In this document: in pieces, positions 17,688 to 26,287 of the stretch
How positions within the stretch are numbered: the stretch's first letter is position 1
Layout: each line of letters starts with the position of its first letter
Source of the DNA: DRKI01 sp011051875
Lineage (GTDB): Bacteria; Desulfobacterota; Desulfobulbia; Desulfobulbales; Desulfobulbaceae
Direction: 5' to 3'
Assembly: GCA_026990385.1 (NCBI GenBank)
Contig: JALXDL010000008.1
Location: 25,643-89,642 of the forward strand
DNA: 64,000 bases
Notes under the pieces: model-generated
The model's input: only the letters and a program-made list of their open reading frames with translations
What the model was told of the DNA's origin: nothing
Databases searched by the model: none
Program-made: the position numbers and the translations under genes

Positions 17688-19052
17688 TCAGGAGGCAACG
17701 ACCCGATTACGCCCGCTTTCCTTGGCCTTATACAAGGCCTGGTCGGCGGCGTCCAGCAGGTCCATGTACCCTTCCTGTCCCTGGGCCGGCCAGGTCGCGA
17801 CACCAATACTGACAGTTACGGCGATCTCCAGGTCGTTGCAGGCCATGGGACGCGTTGCGATTGCGCCGCGCAGCTTCTCTGCAATGGCCATGGCCTCCTT
17901 TCCCCCGGTTTCCAGCAGAAGCACCACCATCTCCTCGCCGCCATACCGGGCCACAAGATCCGTATTACGCACCGTTTTTTTGAGAAGGGCGGCTATTCCC
18001 CTGAGCACCATATCCCCGCAGATATGGCCGTATGTGTCATTGACCTGTTTGAAATGATCGACATCAAGCATCAGGAGCGAGAGCTCGTGTTGATACCGAC
18101 GGGCGCGTTGATACTCTTTTGTTAAGATCTCAAGGAGGTAGCGACGATTAAACAGTCCTGTCAGGGGATCGGTGCTGGCCATCCTCCCCAGTTCATCGTT
18201 GGCCTGCAACAGCTCTTCATTGGCCTGAACCAGTGCTTTCTGTTGGCGCGAAATCTCCTGTCCCATGGTGCTGATCGCCTCTGCCAGGCGTCCCATTTCG
18301 TCATGCCGCTGAATCACCTGCGGATTAAAATAGCCACCGCTGGCAATCAACCTGGTTCCTTCAATAAGCTGGTTGACCGGATGGGTAACGAAACGGGCAA
18401 GGTAATGAAAGATCAGCACCGCGGTGATGACAAAAACCCACACAATCTGGACGACATACGTTTTCTCGAGAAAATGGATCTCCCGGTCTGCCTGGTCAAG
18501 GCTGAGAACAACATCAAGGATCCCCAGTATCGTGGTATCAGGGGAATGGGCGTGACAGGCGGCCGCAGAACATCCGGGTTCATTGTTGATGGGACTTATG
18601 ATACCGATGAGCCGTTTTTGATCGGAAGAGGAAAAGATGCGGACCCTCTGCCTCAGGGAAAGGTTTTTCGGTGGATTGTTCGAGCCATGGCAGATGGCGC
18701 AGGCAAATTGTTTAATATCCACACGCTGATCGATTTCATCGCGTTTGCTTGAAAACATGATGCGACCGTCCTTTCGGTAGATCCGCAACTGCTTTACGTC
18801 GGGTCGCCGGGCAACATCGCCGATGATCTTCTCGATGTCACTCCGGACATTGCTCATCATGGCGTAATGGGTGCCAAGCTTGACCGTATCGCTGAAACGA
18901 TCAGCCTCGGCCATCACGCAATTCATGACATTTCGTTTTACATACGAAATACTGAAATAGGTGAATGTCCCCATGCTGATGCAGAGAATGACCCCCACGC
19001 CCAGGACAAGCTTGACAAACAGGCTCTGATTGTTACGCAAAACATCCCCCAT
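17688..19052 (-). CDS. Membrane diguanylate cyclase with c-type haem-binding motifs in the sensor region
   Basis: A 454-residue protein. A membrane helix at about 12-36 precedes an extracytoplasmic domain (about 40-195), a second helix (about 198-220), a HAMP-like linker, a coiled segment rich in QANEELLQANDEL, and a GGDEF domain with the active-site sequence GGEEM (371-375). The sensor contains CAICH (118-122), a classical CxxCH haem motif, and NEPGCSAAACHAH, giving a CX4CH motif (161-167). Such motifs occur in haem-binding sensors of metal- and sulfate-reducing bacteria and suggest control of c-di-GMP synthesis by redox state or a small gas. The start at 19052 gives a clean signal-anchor. 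Upstream in-frame alternatives at 19121 (ATG) and 19130 (TTG) are less convincing. GGEEM in place of GGEEF leaves the catalytic acids intact. Confidence 0.86.
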   Translation of the reverse strand: MGDVLRNNQSLFVKLVLGVGVILCISMGTFTYFSISYVKRNVMNCVMAEADRFSDTVKLGTHYAMMSNVRSDIEKIIGDVARRPDVKQLRIYRKDGRIMFSSKRDEIDQRVDIKQFACAICHGSNNPPKNLSLRQRVRIFSSSDQKRLIGIISPINNEPGCSAAACHAHSPDTTILGILDVVLSLDQADREIHFLEKTYVVQIVWVFVITAVLIFHYLARFVTHPVNQLIEGTRLIASGGYFNPQVIQRHDEMGRLAEAISTMGQEISRQQKALVQANEELLQANDELGRMASTDPLTGLFNRRYLLEILTKEYQRARRYQHELSLLMLDVDHFKQVNDTYGHICGDMVLRGIAALLKKTVRNTDLVARYGGEEMVVLLLETGGKEAMAIAEKLRGAIATRPMACNDLEIAVTVSIGVATWPAQGQEGYMDLLDAADQALYKAKESGRNRVVAS

Positions 19053-19334
19053 CCGGTTGCAGTGAAACCGGTACTGCTGACAGTGGCCCTGGAACGACAC
19101 GAACCCCTGCTGCCGCCACATCCTCCACAATCGTGATCACCAGTGTCGCGGGGTCATTGCCAACACCCCGGTCCACCTGTTGCAGAAAACAGACCGGTTG
19201 CTGGCAACCAGACCGTCTTTCTGAAAAACGACTTTAGCTTAGTGCAATCACGGTATTTTACAAGCCTGTTGTTGCCCTGCCCATATGACAAACCAGACCA
19301 GATGCCCCTGCAGCAAACGTTTTGGCCTGTCTTT

Positions 19335-19982
19335 TCAGTTCACTGAACCGTAATTGTGATTACGTTCGCCCTCGATGCCGTCAAGGACAATCCGGCTGAC
19401 CAACTCCGCGTACTCCCTGCCACCGCTCACTTCCCCGCCACCAGCCATCCGCTCCATGACCGGGGCAAAGAGAAAACGCGAGGCCATCATCGAGGTCAGC
19501 AAGGGACCGATCAGGTGCGGCGACAGGCGGCGGCTGCCTTCCCTGGCCAGGGGTTGGCAGATCTCGCGGTCGATGATCTCCATCATCTGCCTACCCCACG
19601 CCGCCTTGTACTCGATGATCTCGGGATCGTCCCGCGGCAGTTCGGCTATGGTGACGAGCAACGCATCCCGATGCGATGCAAAATAGGCCACTGCCCGGCG
19701 CACAAACCGGTCAAGCCGCACCCGTACCTCCTCATCGCCCTGCAACTCCTGGCGGGCCACCTCCAGGTAACCGGCGAGAAACCCGTCCAGGATCTCCTTG
19801 AGCAACTGCTTTTTGGAGCCGAAAAAGTAGTTGATCATGGCCAGGTTGACTCCGGCGGCTGCGGCAAGCTCCCGCAGACCGGTACCGGAATACCCCTGGC
19901 GGGCGAAAAGCCGCTCCGCCTCCTTGAGGATTCGCTGCCTGGACAGCCTGCCCTTTTCTTTGCCGTTGACTTTTTTGCTCAT
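19335..19982 (-). CDS. TetR-family repressor, divergent from the RND efflux operon
   Basis: A 215-residue TetR protein. The N-terminal helix-turn-helix (RQRILKEAERLFARQGYSGTG, LRELAAAAGVNLAMINYFFGSK) is typical. A C-terminal all-helical domain from about residue 80 would bind the inducer. It is transcribed away from the TolC-adaptor-pump operon, with an 80-bp gap that contains strong dyads and its own promoter-like sequence. It therefore very probably represses both itself and the pump genes. The inducer cannot be read from sequence. The 282 bases between this gene and the haem-motif cyclase hold two small dyads (for example 19196-19209) and no gene. Confidence 0.9.
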   Translation of the reverse strand: MSKKVNGKEKGRLSRQRILKEAERLFARQGYSGTGLRELAAAAGVNLAMINYFFGSKKQLLKEILDGFLAGYLEVARQELQGDEEVRVRLDRFVRRAVAYFASHRDALLVTIAELPRDDPEIIEYKAAWGRQMMEIIDREICQPLAREGSRRLSPHLIGPLLTSMMASRFLFAPVMERMAGGGEVSGGREYAELVSRIVLDGIEGERNHNYGSVN

Positions 19983-19996
19983 GATGGTAGTTTTAA

Positions 19997-20052
19997 TTAA
20001 ACGTTTGTTTAAGACCTGGTCTTATTCAAACAGTATTTCCTCTACCTGTCAA
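19997..20052 (-). promoter_or_regulatory. tetR promoter with overlapping operator dyads
   Basis: On the minus strand, TTGACA (20047-20052) and TTGAAT (20024-20029) are spaced 17 bases. Just downstream of the -10 lie two dyads: AAGACC-T-GGTCTT (20011-20023) and TTAAAC-N4-GTTTAA (19997-20012). They occupy the probable transcription start of tetR, within the tetR-tolC gap, as expected for an autoregulated TetR operator. Confidence 0.6.
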
Positions 20053-20062
20053 AATAATCGTC

Positions 20063-21388
20063 ATGTATCGATATGGATTTTTCCTGGCCGTCACCGTGCT
20101 GCTCCTCACCGGCACGGGTCTGGCCCGTGCCCTCACGCTCGATGAGTGCGTGGCCCTGGCCCTGCGCAACAATCCCGACATCCGCAGGGAGGAACTCGGG
20201 GTCCGTCTCGCCGACCAGGCCATGCGCGAGCAGAAATCACGCAATTTCGGCCGGCTCGATCTCGTCTCCACCTACACCCACTATAACCTGCCCCGGACCC
20301 TCGCGCCACTGACCCCGGCCAGCCTCGGCAGCGATCCGGCCGGGGTGGCCACGACCCGCAACCTGTTCACGGGAGGCATCACCTACGAGGTCGCCCTGTT
20401 CACGGGTTTTGCCGATACCCGCAGTGTGGAGATCGCGGCCCTGCAGAAAGAGATGGCGGCATCAGCATTCAGGGTCAGCCGGGAACAACTGATCTACAAT
20501 GTCCGCTCGCTCTATGTCAGTATCCTCTCCGCCCAGGAGCAGGCCAGGGCCCAGGAGGCCTATGCCGATGCCCTGCAGCGGCTGCATGACAAGATCGCCA
20601 GGGAGCTGGAACTGGGGAAAAAGGCCCGCATCGACCTGCTCAAGGCCGCTGCCGACCTGGAAAACGCCAGGGCGGTCCAGAACCAGATCAGGAACAACAT
20701 TGCCAGCCTCAGGTCCGCCCTGGCCAGCCTCCTGAACATCGACCGGCTTGGCGACCTGGTGGCTGCCGGCCCGACCCCACCGGACCTGCCCGCTGCCACG
20801 GCCCCGGCACCGGACCGGCTCCAGCACCTGGCCCGGCTGCGCAGCGCCCGCCTGGCCGCGGAAAAAGAGGAGACCCTGGCCCGCAAGGCTGAAAGCGTCC
20901 TCTATCCCCAGGTCCTGCTCACCAGCGCCTATGGGCAGAACTTCGGTCCCAATGACCAGTCCAACATCTACAGCGGGGAGTGGAATAGCGAGCAGGTCTG
21001 GCAGGCCGGGCTCACCCTGCGCTGGAACATCTTTGACTTTGGTTCCAGCCGGGCCAGGATCCGGCAGGCGAAGATAGCGGCCCGCCGCAGCCGCTACCAG
21101 GAACAGGCCACAAAGCTGTCCCTGCGAAACAACCTGCAGGAGGCCGTGGCCAGGATCAACACCGCAATCAGCGATCACAGCGCCGCCCGCGCCGAGCTGG
21201 CCCTGACCCGTGAGACCGTGGCCATCGAGCAGGTCCGCTTCGACCAGGGCGCAGCCGACATCAACGATCTGCTGACCGCCAGGGCAAGAAACCGCCTGGC
21301 GCAGAGCCGTGCCATCGACGCAGGTTTCCGCTATCGCACCGCCCGTTATTACCTTGACTACCTGCTCGAGCAAGGAGAGCAACAATGA
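20063..21388 (+). CDS. TolC-family outer-membrane efflux channel
   Basis: A 441-residue outer-membrane efflux protein. Residues 1-24 form a Sec signal peptide (hydrophobic FFLAVTVLLLTGTGLARA). The mature protein has the TolC pattern of two repeated halves with long heptad helices (about 130-230 and 340-430), beginning LTLDECVALALRNNPDI. It would form the trimeric exit duct for the inner-membrane pump encoded downstream. The adaptor gene starts at the stop codon (ATGA overlap), so channel, adaptor and pump are co-translated. No clear Shine-Dalgarno sequence precedes the start. Confidence 0.92.
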   Translation: MYRYGFFLAVTVLLLTGTGLARALTLDECVALALRNNPDIRREELGVRLADQAMREQKSRNFGRLDLVSTYTHYNLPRTLAPLTPASLGSDPAGVATTRNLFTGGITYEVALFTGFADTRSVEIAALQKEMAASAFRVSREQLIYNVRSLYVSILSAQEQARAQEAYADALQRLHDKIARELELGKKARIDLLKAAADLENARAVQNQIRNNIASLRSALASLLNIDRLGDLVAAGPTPPDLPAATAPAPDRLQHLARLRSARLAAEKEETLARKAESVLYPQVLLTSAYGQNFGPNDQSNIYSGEWNSEQVWQAGLTLRWNIFDFGSSRARIRQAKIAARRSRYQEQATKLSLRNNLQEAVARINTAISDHSAARAELALTRETVAIEQVRFDQGAADINDLLTARARNRLAQSRAIDAGFRYRTARYYLDYLLEQGEQQ

Positions 21389-22455
21389 AAAAAATCATCC
21401 TGATCATTCCCCTGGTCCTCCTGCTGGCCGGTGGTGTCCTGCTGCTCAGGAAACGGCGTCAGGCCATCGAACATACGCCCACGGCCAGCCCCATCACCTA
21501 CCAGGTCCGGACCGTTCAGCCACAGACCATGACCGTTGTCCGCAAGCGGGCCTTCCTCGCCCGCCTGGAACCGCGCACGGCGGCGCAGATCGCCTCCAGG
21601 CTCACGGCCAGAATCCGTGCCGTCGAGGTCCGGGAAAGCGACCGGGTCCGGCGGGGCGAGCTCCTGGTGCGCTTGGACGACCAGGACCTGCAGACATCCA
21701 GGCGCTCGCTCGTGGCCCAGCGCGAGGCAGCGAAACAACAGCTCGAATACAGCGCCGCCCTCCACCGCCGCAACCAGGCCCTGTTCAAGGTCGGTGGACT
21801 TGCGCGGGAACAGCTCGAGGCATCAAAGGTCACCCTTGCCCGGGCGCGTTCCTCTGTCCGGGAGTTGGAAGAGAAGATCGCCGCCCTGGACAACCAGCTC
21901 GGTTATGCCAACATCAGGGCGCCCTTTGCCGGCACCGTGGGCACGATCCACCTGCGGCAGGGCGACCTGGCCTCACCCGGACGGACGATCCTGACCCTGA
22001 ATGCTCCTGAACAGAAACTGACCTTCAGCTTCATGCCCGGAAGGGAATCGATCCGGCCGGGCCAGGAGGTCCGCTTCGAGGGCGGCAGCGGCAAGATCAG
22101 CCGGATCTACGACGATGCCAGCCACGGCCTCACCGTGGCCGAGGCGATTCCGGACCAAGAGGTGCCGCTGCCGGCGGCCAGCTATCTCACCATCTCCGTG
22201 GTCACAGGGAGGATGACCGGATGCGGAGTACCGCTGGCAGCCCTGCTGCACCGGCCAGGATCCACCAGTGTCATGGTCTGGCAGGAGGACCGGTTCCGGG
22301 AACGCAGCGTGCGCATCACCCTTCAGGGCAGGGAACACGCCCTGATCGATCCCTGTGTCGACGCCCCCGTGGCCGTGGCCCCGGAGGCCAAGTTGAGCCT
22401 GCTCCCGGCCCGCGGCCGCATCCGTCTTGCCGAGACAGGGGTGGACCATGAATAA
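21385..22455 (+). CDS. RND efflux periplasmic adaptor (membrane fusion protein)
   Basis: A 356-residue HlyD/AcrA-type adaptor. An N-terminal membrane anchor (about 5-22, IILIIPLVLLLAGGVLLL) is followed by a half-lipoyl segment with VEVRESDRVRRGELLVRLDD, a coiled-coil hairpin (about 105-175), the second lipoyl half (GYANIRAPFAGTVGTIHLRQGD) and a beta-barrel domain. It would bridge the inner-membrane pump and the TolC-like channel. It overlaps the upstream gene by four bases and the pump gene by eight. There is no lipobox cysteine, so anchoring is by the uncleaved helix. Confidence 0.92.
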   Translation: MKKIILIIPLVLLLAGGVLLLRKRRQAIEHTPTASPITYQVRTVQPQTMTVVRKRAFLARLEPRTAAQIASRLTARIRAVEVRESDRVRRGELLVRLDDQDLQTSRRSLVAQREAAKQQLEYSAALHRRNQALFKVGGLAREQLEASKVTLARARSSVRELEEKIAALDNQLGYANIRAPFAGTVGTIHLRQGDLASPGRTILTLNAPEQKLTFSFMPGRESIRPGQEVRFEGGSGKISRIYDDASHGLTVAEAIPDQEVPLPAASYLTISVVTGRMTGCGVPLAALLHRPGSTSVMVWQEDRFRERSVRITLQGREHALIDPCVDAPVAVAPEAKLSLLPARGRIRLAETGVDHE

Positions 22456-25400
22456 GAGCTGGATCGAACGTCTGCTGGGGCGGCCCTACCTCATCTATTC
22501 GTTCCTGACCCTGTTCCTGTTCCTGGGGGTCATGGGCTATGGCCGTATTGATCGCAAGCTGTTTCCGGAATCCAACTATCCCGAGATCGCGGTGGTTATT
22601 GTCCAGCCCGGGGGATCGGCCAAGACCATTGCCGCCAACGTGGCCGTGCCCGTGGAGGAGGAACTCTATACCCTGGACCGGATCCGGAGGGTCTATTCCA
22701 CCACCATTGACGAGGTCAGCGTCATCCGGGCGGAATTCGAGTACAGCAAGGACCTGGAAATGGCGGCAAGCGACGTGGCCACCGCCCTGGGCAAGATCCG
22801 CTCCTCCCTGCCCGGCGATATCCTGGAGCCGCAGATTCACAAGATCTCCGCCGCCACGGCACCGGTCCTGGCCATCGCGATCAGCCCCCGCGATAGCACC
22901 TCGCTCTCCGACATCCGCCAACTGGCGGAAAACGTGCTCGTCCAGCGGCTGCTCAAGCTGCCCGGGGTGGCCAACGTGGACGTGTTCGGCGGCTACAAGA
23001 AAGAGGTCCAGATCATCGTTGACAAGACAAAACTGGACCGCTACGGCCTGGGCATCGGCCAGGTCCTGGCAACGATCAGGGCCAACAACCGGGACTTTGC
23101 CATCGGCTTCCTCACCAGCGACAGATCCCGCTACCTGCTCAAGTCCCCGGCCCGGGCCGGCTCCATCCCGGTGCTCGCCGACCTGCGTCTGACCCCGGAC
23201 ATCAGGCTGGGCGACGTGGCGGAGATCAGCTTCAGTCATTACGAAAACACGTCCGCCTACTACGGCAACGGCCACCAGGCCATTGCCCTTGCCGTGCAGC
23301 GGGGCCTGGATGCCGACGTGGTACGGACCATCGAGGCCGTGGAAAAGGATCTTGTCCTTCTCCGGGCCCGCTATCCCGGCCTGCGCTTCGAGATCACCGA
23401 CACCCAGAAGGACACCATTGTCCAGTCCACCGACAACATGTTCGAGTCCCTGCGGGACGCCATTCTCATGTCCACCCTGGTGGTCTTCCTCTTCCTGGCC
23501 AGTTTCCGGCAGGTGCTGGTGGTCCTGATCACCATTCCCCTGGTCTACGCCTCCACCGTGGCCCTGATGTGGCTGATCGGCCTGGAGTTCAACGTGGTGA
23601 CCCTGACCGGCATCATCCTGGCCCTGGGCCTGCTGCTTGACGATGCGGTGGTGGTGATGGAAAACATCGAGCGCCACTACCGGGAACTTGGCACCGGGAT
23701 CCGGCGGGCCGTCCTGGAGGGCACCAGGGAGATCATGTTCGCCGACCTGTCGGGTACGGTCACCACCATGATCGCCCTGGCGCCGATCCTCTTTGTCGGC
23801 GGCTACCCGCAGACCGTGTTCCGGCCTCTGACCTCCACCCTGCTCCTGGCCCTGGCCGCCTCCTATGTCATCTCCATTACCGCGGTGCCGCTGCTGTCGC
23901 TGAGGATCCTGGCCATGGACCATCCCCTCCTGTTACGGGCCGAGGGGTTCTTTCACCGCATCACCAGCCGTGGTAACGAGGCCATCCAGGGATTCTTCGC
24001 CTTCCTGGTGCGGGCGGCCCTGGAACGGAAGCTGGTGGCGGTTCTCTACTTTGTTGTCCTCTTTGTCTCCTTTGCCGTCAGCATGCGCGGGGTGATGCCG
24101 ACCGTGGGCCGGGAACTCATGCCGCCCATGGATACGGGCGGGGTCCTGGTCAAGATCACCACGGACCCCAACCTGCCCATCGAGGCCAGCCAGGCCGTTG
24201 TCGACCAGGTTAACAGGGTCCTGGCCAGGGCCGACAGGATCGACTACCTCTCCACAGCCATCGGCAGCGAGCCAGGTGTGCTCAGCATCGGTTCCGGGTC
24301 CGGGAGCGACCACGTCGCCATAACCGCCACCTATGTCAACCGCTACGAGCGCAGTGATTCCATCTGGGATATCGAGCACCGGTTACGACCGCAGCTTGCG
24401 CAGATAGAACACATCAAGCGGCTCGACGTGGTGGACTACGGCGCCACGGCACTTTCCTCCATACGCGCCAACATCGATGTCATGCTCTCCGGTCCCGACT
24501 TCGACGACCTGGTCCGGGCCGGTGACATGGTGGAAAAGGCCCTCTACCGGACGCGGGGCGTTGTCTCGGTGAACCGGACCTGGGACATCGACAAGACCGT
24601 CTACAACCTGGCCATCAATCCTGAGCGGGCAGCCTTCTACGGCCTGAGCTACTCCGATATCACCGACCAGCTCCAGGCCCTGCTCCGTGGCGCCATGGTG
24701 GCCACGTTTCCGGCCGCCAACGCCATAGACTTCGGGGTCCGTGTCTGGCTGCCGGCGGAGCAGCGGGACCGGCCCGGGCTGCTCTCCACCCTCCTGATCG
24801 ACACCCCGGCCCAGGGCAGGATTCCGCTCTCGGCCCTGGCCACGGTCAGCCGGGAGCTGGAACCCGGGATCATCAGCAGGGAGGGCCTCAACTATACCCT
24901 CAACGTCTATGGCTACCGGGAAAAGGCCGCCATCTCGCACATCATGGACGACTTTGCAGAGAACTTCCAGGGCACGGTGCTGCCACAGTCCGTGACCATG
25001 GAACAGGTGGGCGATGTCAAGGAGTTCGCCAACTCCGCAGGCCGCATGGCCCGGGCCATCGGGTATTCCGTCATCCTGATCTTCCTCACCCTGATCATCT
25101 TCTTCGACTCCATCCGGGTCTCGCTGATCATCATCCTCTCCATTCCACTCACCATCGTCGGCGCGTCCTGGACCCTGCTCTTGCTGAACTACCACGTCTC
25201 CATGCCGGCCATGATGGGATTCATCCTCCTCTCCGGCATCATCGTCAACAACGCCATCCTCCTGATCCACTTTGCCCAGGAGAAGATGGCAGAGGGCATG
25301 GACAAGAGAAGCGCCATGATCGAATCCATCCGCATACGGACCCGGCCGGTACTCATGACGGCCTTTGCCGTGGCCGCAGGCATGCTGCCCGTGGCCCTGG

Positions 25401-25576
25401 GCAACGCCATCGGCCTGGAACGGCTGGCGCCCCTGGGCGCCGTGGCCATCGGCGGCCTGCTGGTGGGCACCTTCCTGACCCTGCTCTTCATTCCCCTGCT
25501 CTTCATCTGGACCACCAGGGCCCCTGTGCCTGCCCGGATCGCTGAGCAAGAACCCCAACCGGAGAACATCAGATGA
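22448..25576 (+). CDS. RND-superfamily efflux pump, inner-membrane permease
   Basis: A 1042-residue RND transporter, typical length for the AcrB/MdtB class. It has an N-terminal membrane helix (YLIYSFLTLFLFLGVMGYG), large periplasmic loops after helices 1 and 7, and a TM4 segment with the acidic pair of the proton relay (LGLLLDDAVVVMENIERHY). In the second half, LLSGIIVNNAILLIHF marks the TM10 region. Proton-driven export of hydrophobic or amphiphilic toxic compounds is inferred; the sequence does not name a substrate. I chose the start at 22448, with GGGGTGG upstream. The TGA stop overlaps the ATG of the Spy-like gene. Confidence 0.92.
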   Translation: MNKSWIERLLGRPYLIYSFLTLFLFLGVMGYGRIDRKLFPESNYPEIAVVIVQPGGSAKTIAANVAVPVEEELYTLDRIRRVYSTTIDEVSVIRAEFEYSKDLEMAASDVATALGKIRSSLPGDILEPQIHKISAATAPVLAIAISPRDSTSLSDIRQLAENVLVQRLLKLPGVANVDVFGGYKKEVQIIVDKTKLDRYGLGIGQVLATIRANNRDFAIGFLTSDRSRYLLKSPARAGSIPVLADLRLTPDIRLGDVAEISFSHYENTSAYYGNGHQAIALAVQRGLDADVVRTIEAVEKDLVLLRARYPGLRFEITDTQKDTIVQSTDNMFESLRDAILMSTLVVFLFLASFRQVLVVLITIPLVYASTVALMWLIGLEFNVVTLTGIILALGLLLDDAVVVMENIERHYRELGTGIRRAVLEGTREIMFADLSGTVTTMIALAPILFVGGYPQTVFRPLTSTLLLALAASYVISITAVPLLSLRILAMDHPLLLRAEGFFHRITSRGNEAIQGFFAFLVRAALERKLVAVLYFVVLFVSFAVSMRGVMPTVGRELMPPMDTGGVLVKITTDPNLPIEASQAVVDQVNRVLARADRIDYLSTAIGSEPGVLSIGSGSGSDHVAITATYVNRYERSDSIWDIEHRLRPQLAQIEHIKRLDVVDYGATALSSIRANIDVMLSGPDFDDLVRAGDMVEKALYRTRGVVSVNRTWDIDKTVYNLAINPERAAFYGLSYSDITDQLQALLRGAMVATFPAANAIDFGVRVWLPAEQRDRPGLLSTLLIDTPAQGRIPLSALATVSRELEPGIISREGLNYTLNVYGYREKAAISHIMDDFAENFQGTVLPQSVTMEQVGDVKEFANSAGRMARAIGYSVILIFLTLIIFFDSIRVSLIIILSIPLTIVGASWTLLLLNYHVSMPAMMGFILLSGIIVNNAILLIHFAQEKMAEGMDKRSAMIESIRIRTRPVLMTAFAVAAGMLPVALGNAIGLERLAPLGAVAIGGLLVGTFLTLLFIPLLFIWTTRAPVPARIAEQEPQPENIR

Positions 25577-26043
25577 CGATCAACAACATCGTTCCGCTCA
25601 GCCTTGTCATGGCCCTGTTGCTGGCACTGCCCGCTGGCGCGGCCGCTGCGGGACCGCATCCGGACCGGGCAACCCGACCCGCTGCAAAGAACCCGCCTTT
25701 TCTCATCACGGCCAGGCTGCCGCACCTCACCCTGCTGCTGAAGCAGCACTGGAACAACCCGCAACTCGCCCTGACCGGGCAGCAGAAAAAACAGCTTCTG
25801 CGTATCCGCAGGGAGACCATCGGTGCGGTGACCAAAATCAAAGGGGAGATCGCGCCCCTGGAAGACAGGGTGATCCAGGGAATCAGGACCGGGAAGACCC
25901 CGGAGGAACTCCGGCCCCTGGTCCGGTCCATCGCCGACCTCAAGACCAGGGCCACCATGATCCACCTGGCCTGTATTCAGAAGACCCGCGCCATCCTGAA
26001 CAGGGAGCAGCTCGCCTTCCTGCGGCAAACTGCGGCCAGGTGA
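25573..26043 (+). CDS. Periplasmic Spy/CpxP/ZraP-like helical protein
   Basis: A 156-residue protein with a signal peptide ending near AGAAAAG (about residue 26). The mature part is all-helical, with two motifs reminiscent of the LTxxQ repeat of Spy/CpxP/ZraP proteins: LALTGQQKKQLLRIRRET and LNREQLAFLRQ. Such proteins act as periplasmic chaperones or metal/stress sensors. It is translationally coupled to the RND permease (ATGA overlap) as the last gene of the operon. It probably protects or monitors the periplasm during the stress the pump answers. The family link rests on motif pattern and is weaker than for its neighbours. Confidence 0.7.
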   Translation: MTINNIVPLSLVMALLLALPAGAAAAGPHPDRATRPAAKNPPFLITARLPHLTLLLKQHWNNPQLALTGQQKKQLLRIRRETIGAVTKIKGEIAPLEDRVIQGIRTGKTPEELRPLVRSIADLKTRATMIHLACIQKTRAILNREQLAFLRQTAAR

Positions 26044-26066
26044 AGGGAGGAGCACCCCTGCCATCC

Positions 26067-26110
26067 GGGGCCGGACGGCACCACCTGGTGGTTGGAGCCC
26101 GTCCGGCCCC
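26067..26110 (+). terminator. Probable terminator of the efflux operon
   Basis: A strong GC stem pairs GGGGCCGGAC (26067-26076) with GTCCGGCCCC (26101-26110), about 25 bases after the Spy-like stop. The following T-tract is weak (CCCTTTTCC), so termination efficiency is uncertain. The rest of the gap to 26287 contains an A-run and an isolated TTGACA (26160-26165) but no convincing -10. Confidence 0.45.
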
Positions 26111-26287
26111 TCCCCCCGGATCCTGACCCTTTTCCTCCTGATTTCCCCCAAAAAAAACCTTGACAGCCACCGTATTCGGGATCATCTGTAATCAATAGAT
26201 GGTGGCAGGGGGCATACTCTTCCTGCTCCATGCCCCGGCATCCACTGCCGCCAGCGTTCTCTTCCCATCTTGTCCAGGAGCCGGATC

